NCBI GenBank assembly: GCA_023396115.1
Contig: JAEWXC010000051.1
Coordinates: forward strand, 21,643-85,642
DNA from: Actinomycetes bacterium
GTDB taxonomy: Bacteria > Actinomycetota > Actinomycetes > Propionibacteriales > Nocardioidaceae
Length of the DNA stretch: 64,000 bases
Direction: 5' to 3'
The translations under genes and the position numbers were made by a program. Position 1 is the first letter of the stretch. Each line of letters starts with the position of its first letter. Under the pieces are notes generated by a model. The model was not told the origin of the DNA, did not search any database, and saw only the letters and a program-made list of their open reading frames with translations. Positions 24,937-31,160 of the stretch are shown piece after piece.

Positions 24937-25289
24937 GCGGCGGCTCCGTGGGTGGTTCCGTGCCACTGGTTGGCGAGTTCGTTCATCACGGTGTCGATGT
25001 CGTGGTCGTCCTGGTCTTGGTGGGGGCCGGAGGGCAGGGTGGCGAGGGTGGCTCGGTGTCGGCATGCCTGTGCCTTGGCAGTGAGGAGATCCCACCGTCG
25101 CTGTCGATCGGCTCGGGTGACGTGTGTCGGGACGAAGTCGCCGGGGCGAGGGCGTGCCCACTCGTACTGCTCTGCACGCTTAAGCCAGTACTCGGCCGTC
25201 GCGTGGGCGAGGGCGTCCTGCAGTATCCGCCGTTGGAAGGCAACGACCTGTTCAACGAGGTCGCCGGCACGGTTGTTGGCCTGCGTCAT
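24933..25289 (-). CDS. Hypothetical protein in the repA operon
   Basis: 118 residues from ATG 25289. The sequence is mainly helical and basic (GDLVEQVVAFQRRILQDALA, HATAEYWLKRAEQYEWA, TRADRQRRWDLLTAKAQACR). It has no membrane segment and no motif that I recognise. Four-base overlaps at both ends tie it tightly between the upstream small gene and repA, so a role in replication or copy control of the excised element is plausible. Confidence 0.6.
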   Translation of the reverse strand: MTQANNRAGDLVEQVVAFQRRILQDALAHATAEYWLKRAEQYEWARPRPGDFVPTHVTRADRQRRWDLLTAKAQACRHRATLATLPSGPHQDQDDHDIDTVMNELANQWHGTTHGAAA

Positions 25290-25687
25290 GCGGCACCGCC
25301 TGGCGTGGTGGTGACCAGTCGGGCGACGTGGAGCTCCCGTCGGGGCGTCGCTTTGGGGCTCGTCGGGCGTGAGGGCCCTCCGGGCCCGGGGGTGGGTGGC
25401 TCGGGGATCCAGAAGCAGATGGCGCCGTACCAGGCGTTGCAGGCGCGGCTGGTGCCGACGAGTTCGAGGTGGTGGCCGCGGGCGACGGCCCGGCCCAGCT
25501 GGTCCAGCAGTCGGCTGTCGAGCTCGCAGGGGGTCTGGTGGTCGTGGACGGAGATCGTCACTACCTCGCCGGTCGGCTGGCTCTCGGCCAGGGCGGCGGC
25601 GTCGCTGAGTGCTTGGCGGCCGGTGGTGACGTCGATGACGTGGCGGACCGTGAGGGTTCCTTGCCTACGCGGAGTGTGGGAGGGCAT
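25286..25687 (-). CDS. Hypothetical protein in the repA operon
   Basis: 133 residues from ATG 25687; the first 22 bases overlap the previous gene. The core (VRHVIDVTTGRQALSDAAALA, VVTISVHDHQTPCELDSRLL then DQLGRAVARGHHLELVG) resembles a small alpha/beta fold, with a proline-rich low-complexity tail after residue 95. No family identified. Longer readings to 25975 run antisense-like through the preceding HTH gene in another frame and are rejected. Confidence 0.55.
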   Translation of the reverse strand: MPSHTPRRQGTLTVRHVIDVTTGRQALSDAAALAESQPTGEVVTISVHDHQTPCELDSRLLDQLGRAVARGHHLELVGTSRACNAWYGAICFWIPEPPTPGPGGPSRPTSPKATPRRELHVARLVTTTPGGAA

Positions 25688-26009
25688 GGTGGGTGTGCTC
25701 CGATCCGTTGCTGTGGGGGTGAGCGTCAGTGGTGGCCGCCTCTTCGCCCGGGGCGGCCCTGCTGTTGTCGGGGGCCGGGAGGCCGAGGATCTGTGCGGCG
25801 GTGTCTGCTGGCAGGCCGAGGGTCTCGGTGAGGAACCGGTGAGCCGGCACGACGCGGCGTTGCGTGCCCAACTGCAGGCTGGGGATCCGGCCTTCGCGTG
25901 CGGCCTGGTAGGCGGTGGCGCGGGAGATTCCGAGGATCTGGCCGGCTTCGTCAACACCGAGGGTGAGGCGGCCACGCAGGTCCTCGACGGCCAGGTGCCG
26001 GGTTGTCAC
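25665..26009 (-). CDS. Excisionase-family helix-turn-helix protein
   Basis: 114 residues from GTG 26009, overlapping the stop of the gene before (GTGA). The domain at residues 12-60 (LTLGVDEAGQILGISRATAY then QAAREGRIPSLQLGTQRRVV) is the HTH_17 winged helix of excisionases and AlpA-like activators. A low-complexity polar tail follows (EEAATTDAHPHSNGSEHTHH). Together with the 62-residue gene next to it, it could be the recombination directionality factor or a regulator of the repA operon. Confidence 0.7.
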   Translation of the reverse strand: MTTRHLAVEDLRGRLTLGVDEAGQILGISRATAYQAAREGRIPSLQLGTQRRVVPAHRFLTETLGLPADTAAQILGLPAPDNSRAAPGEEAATTDAHPHSNGSEHTHHALPHSA

Positions 26010-26194
26010 GCCGTCCGCTCCCCGGTGAACGCCGCTTCGATCCACCGGTCCACATCCGAAGCGCGGTACATGACACGCCGACCGATCCGCGCGGCCCTGG
26101 GGCCGACGCCTCGGTACCGCCAGTCCTGCAGCGTGGTCACCGGGACGCGCAGGATCTCCGCAACTTCCTCGCTCATGAGCAGCCGCTCCGCCAT
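26006..26194 (-). CDS. AlpA/Xis-like small DNA-binding protein
   Basis: 62 residues, almost entirely one domain: LMSEEVAEILRVPVTTLQDW then RYRGVGPRAARIGRRVMYRA and SDVDRWIEA. This is a compact MerR-like winged helix of the excisionase/AlpA type that bends DNA at attachment sites or activates integrase genes. A GGAG site lies seven bases before the ATG. It is the first gene of the leftward repA operon and faces the XRE regulator across a 100-base operator region. Confidence 0.82.
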   Translation of the reverse strand: MAERLLMSEEVAEILRVPVTTLQDWRYRGVGPRAARIGRRVMYRASDVDRWIEAAFTGERTA

Positions 26195-26297
26195 GAATAT
26201 TCTCCAATCGGTTGACGTTCATCCCGTCAGGGATTACCGTCAACCTAACGAACCAATCGGACTGAACCCAGACCTTTCGGGGGTACAGTCCAACCCC
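26195..26297. promoter_or_regulatory. Divergent promoter/operator region of the element
   Basis: The region is AT-rich compared with its surroundings. It contains an inverted repeat GGTTGACG (26210-26217) / CGTCAACC (26238-26245), so a TTGACG -35-like box occurs on both strands facing inward. A direct repeat, CCAATCGG, occurs near 26204 and 26253. It lies between the xis-like gene (-) and the XRE-int operon (+), the typical site of a lysogeny-type switch. The exact -10 boxes are unclear. Confidence 0.6.
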
Positions 26298-26312
26298 ATG
26301 GAGGATATTTCG

Positions 26313-26825
26313 ATGGCCCGAACGATCACCGAACTGCCGGCCGACTTGGCCGAGCGCATCCGCGACCTACGAAAGACCCGCGACCTGTCGCAGGAAGCGC
26401 TGGCCGGTCGCATGCAGGCACTCGGCCTGACAGGGTGGCGACAGACCACGGTGGCCAAGGCTGAGGCGAAAGAACGCCCTCGCGCACTCACCGCCCAGGA
26501 AGTGGTCGCCCTCGCTGCAGCCTTCGACCTTGGGAGCGTGACCGAGCTCTTCCCGGAATCCATCGAGTCGAGCCTCGCCGACCGAGCCGTGGGGATCCAC
26601 GTCGGACAGCTCGAGCGACTCCGGGAGCGCCTCGAGGGGCTGGCGCCGAGCGCATCACCGGAGCACCGAAGGTCCGTGGATGAGCAGGTGGCGCGACTGG
26701 GAGCGATCCTCGGTGAGACCTCCGAGATCGTCACGGACCGGGCCTTGGACCGTCGAATGGTGCTCGCCGAACTCCTCGACGAGCTCGGCCGATTGCCGGG
26801 TCCGGGCGCGGAGGAACCGCGATGA
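26313..26825 (+). CDS. XRE-family transcriptional regulator coupled to the integrase
   Basis: 170 residues from the ATG at 26313, chosen because GGAGG lies eight bases upstream; an ATG at 26298 overlaps that ribosome site and would add five residues. The helix-turn-helix spans about residues 6-65 (LAERIRDLRKTRDLSQEALA, WRQTTVAKAEAKERPRALTA). A helical C-terminal part with heptads (VGQLERLRERLEGLAPSASP) probably dimerises. It likely represses the divergent repA operon and its own promoter at 26195-26297. Its stop overlaps the integrase start (ATGA), so regulator and recombinase are made together. Confidence 0.78.
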   Translation: MARTITELPADLAERIRDLRKTRDLSQEALAGRMQALGLTGWRQTTVAKAEAKERPRALTAQEVVALAAAFDLGSVTELFPESIESSLADRAVGIHVGQLERLRERLEGLAPSASPEHRRSVDEQVARLGAILGETSEIVTDRALDRRMVLAELLDELGRLPGPGAEEPR

Positions 26826-28150
26826 GTGGAGTGTTCCGTCGGTGCGGTTGCCGCACCCCTGACGGCAAGCAGTACGGCACCCTGGGCGACAAGCCGACCG
26901 AGGCACAGCAGGCCCGGGCGTGCCCGACGATGCTGGCCGACCCGAAACACGGCAGCTGGACGTTCCGCCTGTCGGCCGGCTTCGACCCGATCAGCGGGAA
27001 GCGCCGCCAGATCAACGGCCGCGACTACGGCGGCCCCTGGGCGACGAAGCGTGACGCCCAGCAGGCCCGGAACAAGGCCGCGGTCGACATCGACCAGGGC
27101 AAGCAGCACACCCGCTCGCGGATCACCTTCGCCGAGTACCTCCCCGACTGGCTCGAGCGACGCATCGTGATGAACACCAAGGCGAAGAAGCCACTGGCGC
27201 CCTCCACGATCGACAACTACAGCCGGTACGTGACCCGGGACATGATCCCCTCCGCCCTAGGCGCGATGCAGCTGCGGGACATCCGACGCCGCGACGTCCA
27301 GGCGTTCGTCGACGCCCTGGCCAAGCAGCGCGGCGCCGTCACGACGGCTCGGATCGTGGCTGTGGTCCAGGGAGCGTTCACGCAGGCCGTGATCGACGAC
27401 CTGATCCCGGAGACGCCGGCACATCACCTGTCGCTACCGCCGATCGCGAAGAAGGAGATGGCGGTGTGGGAGCCGGCGCAGGTGGGGCACTTCCTCGACG
27501 TCGCGTCTCAGCACCGGCTGGGGGCGTTGTTCGAGCTAGCGATCTTCACCGGCCTTCGGCGCTTCGAACTGGTGGGGCTGGACTGGTCTGACATCGACCT
27601 GCCCAACCGGGAGCTGCGGGTCGGGAAGTCCAAGACTGACGCGGGTGTGCGCAGGGTCGCGCTCGACGACCGTTCGGTGGGCGCTCTGGTCGCGTGGCAG
27701 ATCGCGCAGGCAGCTGAGCGTGCTGCGTGGGGGGACGCGTGGGTCGACAGTGGCCGGGTGTTCACCTACGAGAACGGGGAGCCGCTGAAGCTGCAGTACG
27801 CGACGCGGCTGTTCGACAAGATCCGCAAGCAGGCAGGGCTGCCGAAGATGACGTTCCACGGGCAGCGCCACCAGCAGGCCTCGCTGCAGCTTGCCGCCGG
27901 CACCGACATCGCTGTGGTGTCGAAGCGGCTGGGGCACTCGAGCGTGGCCGTGACCGCAGACATCTACGCACACCTGCTCCGTTCGAAGGACCACCAGGCG
28001 GCCAACGACGCCTCGGCGCTGGTGCCTGGACGGGCCCAGATTCAGCCGCCGCAGACCCCTGTCGAAGAGGGCTGTGCACACACGCTGCACACGCAAGGGG
28101 GTGAGAACGAGGAAGAGGCCGCCCCCGCGATCCGCGGGAACGGCCTCTGA
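26822..28150 (+). CDS. int: Tyrosine-type site-specific integrase
   Basis: 442 residues. An AP2-like arm-binding N-terminus (about 45-95) and SAM-like core-binding domain (102-200, ITFAEYLPDWLERR) lead to the catalytic domain. There I see R246 (TGLRRFEL), H346-x2-R349 (FHGQRH), H372 (RLGHSS) and Y382 (ADIYAHL). Box II reads HGQRH instead of the common HDLRH but keeps the catalytic residues. It would recombine the element at tRNA-Pro. The gene lies beside the right attachment site, as expected, and its last codons hold a strong hairpin. The C-terminal 40 residues are a low-complexity tail. Confidence 0.93.
   Translation: MSGVFRRCGCRTPDGKQYGTLGDKPTEAQQARACPTMLADPKHGSWTFRLSAGFDPISGKRRQINGRDYGGPWATKRDAQQARNKAAVDIDQGKQHTRSRITFAEYLPDWLERRIVMNTKAKKPLAPSTIDNYSRYVTRDMIPSALGAMQLRDIRRRDVQAFVDALAKQRGAVTTARIVAVVQGAFTQAVIDDLIPETPAHHLSLPPIAKKEMAVWEPAQVGHFLDVASQHRLGALFELAIFTGLRRFELVGLDWSDIDLPNRELRVGKSKTDAGVRRVALDDRSVGALVAWQIAQAAERAAWGDAWVDSGRVFTYENGEPLKLQYATRLFDKIRKQAGLPKMTFHGQRHQQASLQLAAGTDIAVVSKRLGHSSVAVTADIYAHLLRSKDHQAANDASALVPGRAQIQPPQTPVEEGCAHTLHTQGGENEEEAAPAIRGNGL
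28073..28094. promoter_or_regulatory. TGCACACACG motif near the right end, possible integrase arm site
   Basis: TGCACACACGC followed directly by TGCACACGC, inside the 3' end of int and about 65 bases from the right attachment repeat. The same 10-mer lies inside the left end at 12663 and, inverted, at 23340-23360. Confidence 0.45.
28114..28148. terminator. Long hairpin overlapping the int stop codon
   Basis: Two nested perfect stems: AGAGGCCG with its complement outside, and CCCGCG/CGCGGG inside, separated by short CC/AA bulges and closed by ATC. It ends at the int stop and lies just before the convergent tRNA gene, so it could stop transcription from both sides. Confidence 0.7.
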
Positions 28151-28158
28151 CCTGCACT

Positions 28159-28208
28159 TTCTTCGGTCGGGCTGACAGGATTTGAACCTGCGACCCCCTG
28201 ACCCCCAG
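28159..28208. repeat. Right attachment site (50-bp direct repeat)
   Basis: Identical over 50 bases to 12498-12547. It covers the 3' half of the intact tRNA-Pro gene plus eight bases beyond the discriminator, so integration at this end rebuilds a complete tRNA. Confidence 0.93.
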
Positions 28209-28240
28209 TCAGGTGCGCTACCAAGCTGCGCTACAGCCCG
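28167..28240 (-). tRNA. tRNA-Pro (anticodon GGG)
   Basis: 74 nucleotides without an encoded CCA. The acceptor stem is CGGGCTG paired with CAGCCCG, followed by discriminator A. The D arm reads GCGCAGCTTGGTAGCGC. The anticodon stem CCTGA/TCAGG has loop CTGGGGG, giving GGG. The T arm is GCAGGTTCAAATCCTGT. The element is inserted in its 3' half and the gene is restored by the right attachment site. Confidence 0.93.
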
Positions 28241-28342
28241 ATGCCGACGAATCGGTGGAAGCCCGATCCGACGGCGAGGTGAACAGTACCGCAGGGAGAC
28301 CGGCTCCCTCACATCGGGGTGTCCCCGGGTGTCGGTGCCGGT

Positions 28343-29647
28343 TCAGGAGTCCTCGGAGTCCTCGGTCTCGACCACCTCGAGGACCTCGACCCGGACCTTG
28401 CTGACGCGTCGCCCGACCATCTCGGTGACGGTCAGCAGCGCCCCCGGAAGACCGGCGTTGTCACCGACCTCGGGGATCCGCCCGAGCTGCGCGATGAGCC
28501 AGCCGGCGGCGGTCTCGTAGTCCCCGTCGGGCAGCTCGACACCGGTCTCGTCGGCGAAGTCCTCGATGGTCAGACCCGCGTTGACCACGCGCACACCGTC
28601 GACCGGGATCGGGGACCCGTCGTCGACGTCGTACTCGTCGCGGATGTCACCGACGATCTCCTCGACGAGGTCCTCCAGGGTCACGATCCCGTCGGTGCCG
28701 CCGTACTCGTCGACGACCACGGCCATGTGGATCTTGAGCTCACGCATCTGCGCCACGGTCGGCAGCACGCCGTTGGTGCCCGGCAGCATCAGGATCCGAC
28801 GCGCCACCTGCCGCACCCGACGTCCGTCGTGCTCGGTGATCCCCAGCAGGTCGCGCACGTGCAGGAAGCCGACGACCTCGTCGAAGGACTCCCCGATCAC
28901 CGGGTAGCGCGAGTACGACCCGCGACCCACCTGTTCAACGGCCTCACGGATCGGCAGGTCACCCCGCAGGAAGCTCACCTCGCCGCGCGGCACCATCACC
29001 TCCTTGAGGCTGCTGGTGCGGGCGGCGAACACGTCGTCGAGGATCTGCCGCTCCCCCTCGTCGAGGGACTCGTGCGTGGAGACGATGTCGCGCAGCTCCT
29101 CCTCGCTGACCTCCTCCTGGTTGGCGTTCGGGTCGCCGCCCAGCAGCCGCACCAGGGCGTTGGTCGAGACCGACAGCAGCCAGATCACCGGGCGCATCAG
29201 GGTGGCGAACTTGTCCAGCACCGGTGCCGTCGCCGAGGCCAACCCAACCGACTTCTGCAGCGCCAGACGCTTCGGCACCAGCTCACCCAGGACCAGCGAC
29301 AGGTAGGCGATGAGCAGGGTCAGCAGCACCAGGGCCAGTGAGTCGGCCGCCGACTCCGAGAGCCCCCAGTCGACCAGGACCGGCGCCAGCGACGGGGCCA
29401 GGGTCGAGCCACCGTAGGCGGCGGAGAAGAACCCGGCGACCGTGACCCCGATCTGCACCGCCGCCAGGAACCGGTTCGGGTCGCGGGCCACCGAGGCCGC
29501 CTTGGCGCCGCGTCCGCCGCGCTGTTCCATCTGGCGCAGCTGGCTCTCGCGCAGCGACACCATGGCCATCTCGGTCCCGGCGAAGACCCCGCCGAGCAGG
29601 ATGAAGACGAGCACCAGCCCGCCGTTGGTGAGCATCTGGGTGTCCAT
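28343..29647 (-). CDS. CNNM/CBS/CorC-domain membrane protein (HlyC/CorC family)
   Basis: 434 residues. A transmembrane CNNM domain (about 1-185; LVLVFILLGGVFAGTEMAMV, SLRESQLRQME, VLGELVPKRLAL) is followed by a CBS pair at about 205-330 (VMVPRGEVSFLRG, SRYPVIGESFDEVVGFLHVR, MAVVVDEYGGTDGIVTLEDL). A CorC_HlyC transporter-associated domain follows (about 345-425; PDGDYETAAGWLIAQLGRIP). Members are implicated in magnesium/cobalt homeostasis; the old haemolysin name is misleading. It is complete, unlike the relative at the left edge of the window. It stands alone next to the tRNA target. Confidence 0.9.
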   Translation of the reverse strand: MDTQMLTNGGLVLVFILLGGVFAGTEMAMVSLRESQLRQMEQRGGRGAKAASVARDPNRFLAAVQIGVTVAGFFSAAYGGSTLAPSLAPVLVDWGLSESAADSLALVLLTLLIAYLSLVLGELVPKRLALQKSVGLASATAPVLDKFATLMRPVIWLLSVSTNALVRLLGGDPNANQEEVSEEELRDIVSTHESLDEGERQILDDVFAARTSSLKEVMVPRGEVSFLRGDLPIREAVEQVGRGSYSRYPVIGESFDEVVGFLHVRDLLGITEHDGRRVRQVARRILMLPGTNGVLPTVAQMRELKIHMAVVVDEYGGTDGIVTLEDLVEEIVGDIRDEYDVDDGSPIPVDGVRVVNAGLTIEDFADETGVELPDGDYETAAGWLIAQLGRIPEVGDNAGLPGALLTVTEMVGRRVSKVRVEVLEVVETEDSEDS

Positions 29648-29723
29648 CAGATCCGCCCTCCCCCGGTCTGGTCACGGAGGGGGCGGCTGGGACTCGCAGG
29701 TTGATCCATGCGTGCACGTTAAC

Positions 29724-29772
29724 GGCTCCGGCCCCGCACGGCCCAGTCAGCGGGCGGTGCGGGGCCGGAGCC
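29724..29772 (-). terminator. Very strong hairpin after the small membrane protein gene
   Basis: Perfect 16-bp arms (GGCTCCGGCCCCGCAC and complement) with a 17-base loop, 19 bases past the stop of 29791-30147 in its direction of transcription. Confidence 0.75.
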
Positions 29773-29790
29773 CACGAGGTCGTGCCGGTC

Positions 29791-30147
29791 TCACCCGGCG
29801 GTGGCCACGGATGGCAGGACCAGCACGACCCACGGCAGGTAGAGCGCCAGGGACAGGCACCCGAGCACCACCGCGGCCGTGTGCCGGGTGCGCAGGAACA
29901 GTCCGACCAGGGCCAGCAGCGCCGACACCACGGCGGTGGCTCCCAGGGCCATCGCGAACGCCGTGCCGATCCCGGCCGTGCTCGAGGACGAGGAGGAGTA
30001 CTCCATCCCCCACCACGCCGAGACCACGCCGGCGAACACGGAGCCGGCGATCCCGAGCAGGCACAGCACGACGCCCACCCGGAGTCGCGGGCGGGCGTCG
30101 TGCGGAGAGGTCGAGTGGATCGCCTGGGGCGTGTTGGCCGTGTTCAT
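29791..30147 (-). CDS. Small three-span membrane protein of unknown function
   Basis: 118 residues. After a short polar N-terminus there are three hydrophobic stretches (VGVVLCLLGIAGSVFAGVVS, FAMALGATAVVSALLALVGL and AAVVLGCLSLALYLPWVVLV). The first loop has a run of serines (MEYSSSSSSTAGIG). The layout resembles DUF4190-type small actinobacterial membrane proteins, but I cannot assign a function. It is monocistronic, with a strong terminator after it. Confidence 0.7.
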   Translation of the reverse strand: MNTANTPQAIHSTSPHDARPRLRVGVVLCLLGIAGSVFAGVVSAWWGMEYSSSSSSTAGIGTAFAMALGATAVVSALLALVGLFLRTRHTAAVVLGCLSLALYLPWVVLVLPSVATAG

Positions 30148-30289
30148 GGACCCACCCTCCCGCGGCAGCCGACCGGCCGGAACAGAGTCGGGTACTCAGA
30201 TCGGCCGGGCAGGTGGACGAGACGAGCGTCGGCGGGGCCGTGGACGGCTGGCTGCCGCCCCGTGCCCGGTGACACCCGTGGGCTGCCCG

Positions 30290-31049
30290 TCAGTAGTAGA
30301 CAATGCCGAACACCCACACCGCCAGGGTCATCACGGTGAGGGTCACCAGGACGATCCCGATCAGGTTGAGCCACAGACCGGCCCTCACCATCTGCGGGAT
30401 GGTCACGTACCCCGACCCGTAGGCGATGGGCGTTGGGTGGCGTGGCGACCGGCAGCATGAACGCGCAGGTGGCAGCGAGTGCGACCGGGATGGCCAGCAG
30501 CATCGGGTCCACCCCGAGGCCGAGCGCGACCCCGCCAGCCACCGGGAGGAACGTGGCCGCGGTGGCGGTGTTGCTGGTCAGCTCGGTCAGGAAGATGATC
30601 CCGGTCGCGAAGACGAGCACCAGCACGATGACCGGCATCCCGTCGAGCCCCTCGGCCTGGGTGCCGATCCAGTCCGTCAGTCCCGAGGAGCCGAACTGGG
30701 CGGAGAGCGCCAGCCCACCGCCGAACAGCAGCAGCACCCCCCCGGGGCAGCTGGACGGCGCTCTCCCAGTCGAGCAGCCGGACCCCGCGGGCCGTCCCGG
30801 CCGGCAGCAGGAACAGCAGCAGCGCCACGACCATCGCGATGCCGGGGTCACTGATCGGGGTGTCGTCCGGCCAGATCAGCGGGACACTCACCCAGGCGAC
30901 CGCGGCGAGCACGAAGATCACCAACACCCGGATCTCGCCTGCGGCGAGTAGAGCTGGGCGAAGGTGGCCACGCCGGCCAGCAGCAGCCCGACGAGCAGGC
31001 GGCGGTAGGCCGTGCTGCCGCGTGCATGCCCCCGCCCACGGCGCGTCAT
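30290..31049 (-). pseudogene. Frameshifted, shortened SLC13/DASS-type anion transporter
   Basis: The pieces, in order along the minus strand, are GLLLAGVATFAQLYSP (frame 1), EIRVLVIFVLAAVAWVSVPL then IWPDDTPISDP (frame 2), and GVLLLFGGGLALSAQFGSSG with LTELTSNTATAATFLPVAGG and CAFMLPVATPPNA (frame 3). The last piece is IAYGSGYVTIPQMVRAGLWL then NLIGIVLVTLTVMTLAVWVF (frame 4). Together they follow the C-terminal two-thirds of a sodium/dicarboxylate symporter, with the conserved SNTATA and TPPNAIAYGSG signatures. Three single-base shifts, at least two in G or C runs (near 30740 and 30433), prevent translation, and the N-terminal half of the family is missing. Sequencing error in homopolymers is possible for the shifts but not for the missing half. 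Confidence 0.8.
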
Positions 31050-31160
31050 GGCCGGGCCACGTCACGCGGGTGTTCGGACAGGGCGGCAGACATCAGCACC
31101 AGTGTCCCCCGTGCCAGCCAGCAAGGTGCTCCGGCCCCGGAGAGAGGCTGATGGGCGTGG

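Larger units (their letters stand above)
12498..28208. mobile_element. 15.7-kb tRNA-Pro integrative element, candidate phage satellite
   Basis: The element is bounded by perfect 50-bp direct repeats and inserted in tRNA-Pro(GGG), with its integrase next to the intact tRNA. The cargo comprises integrase, XRE regulator, excisionase-like HTH genes, a RepA-like ATPase operon, terminase small and large subunits, WhiB, a divergent regulator pair, overlapping small genes, a tape-measure protein, and a DUF6907 protein with a partner. No portal, major capsid, scaffold, protease, tail tube, baseplate, holin or endolysin is recognisable. Genes abut or overlap by 1-23 bases with terminators between converging units, which argues against random decay. 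Interpretation as a satellite is inference from gene content. Confidence 0.85.

Noticed and set aside
26822..28150. Integrase as a XerC/XerD housekeeping recombinase
   Set aside because: It has an arm-binding N-terminus, is 442 residues, and lies inside att repeats next to its tRNA; xerD is separately present at 42128-43075.
12498..28208. Integrative conjugative element (AICE)
   Set aside because: The RepA-like and Xis genes would fit, but no FtsK-type TraB/TraSA transfer ATPase is present, whereas terminase and tape-measure genes are.
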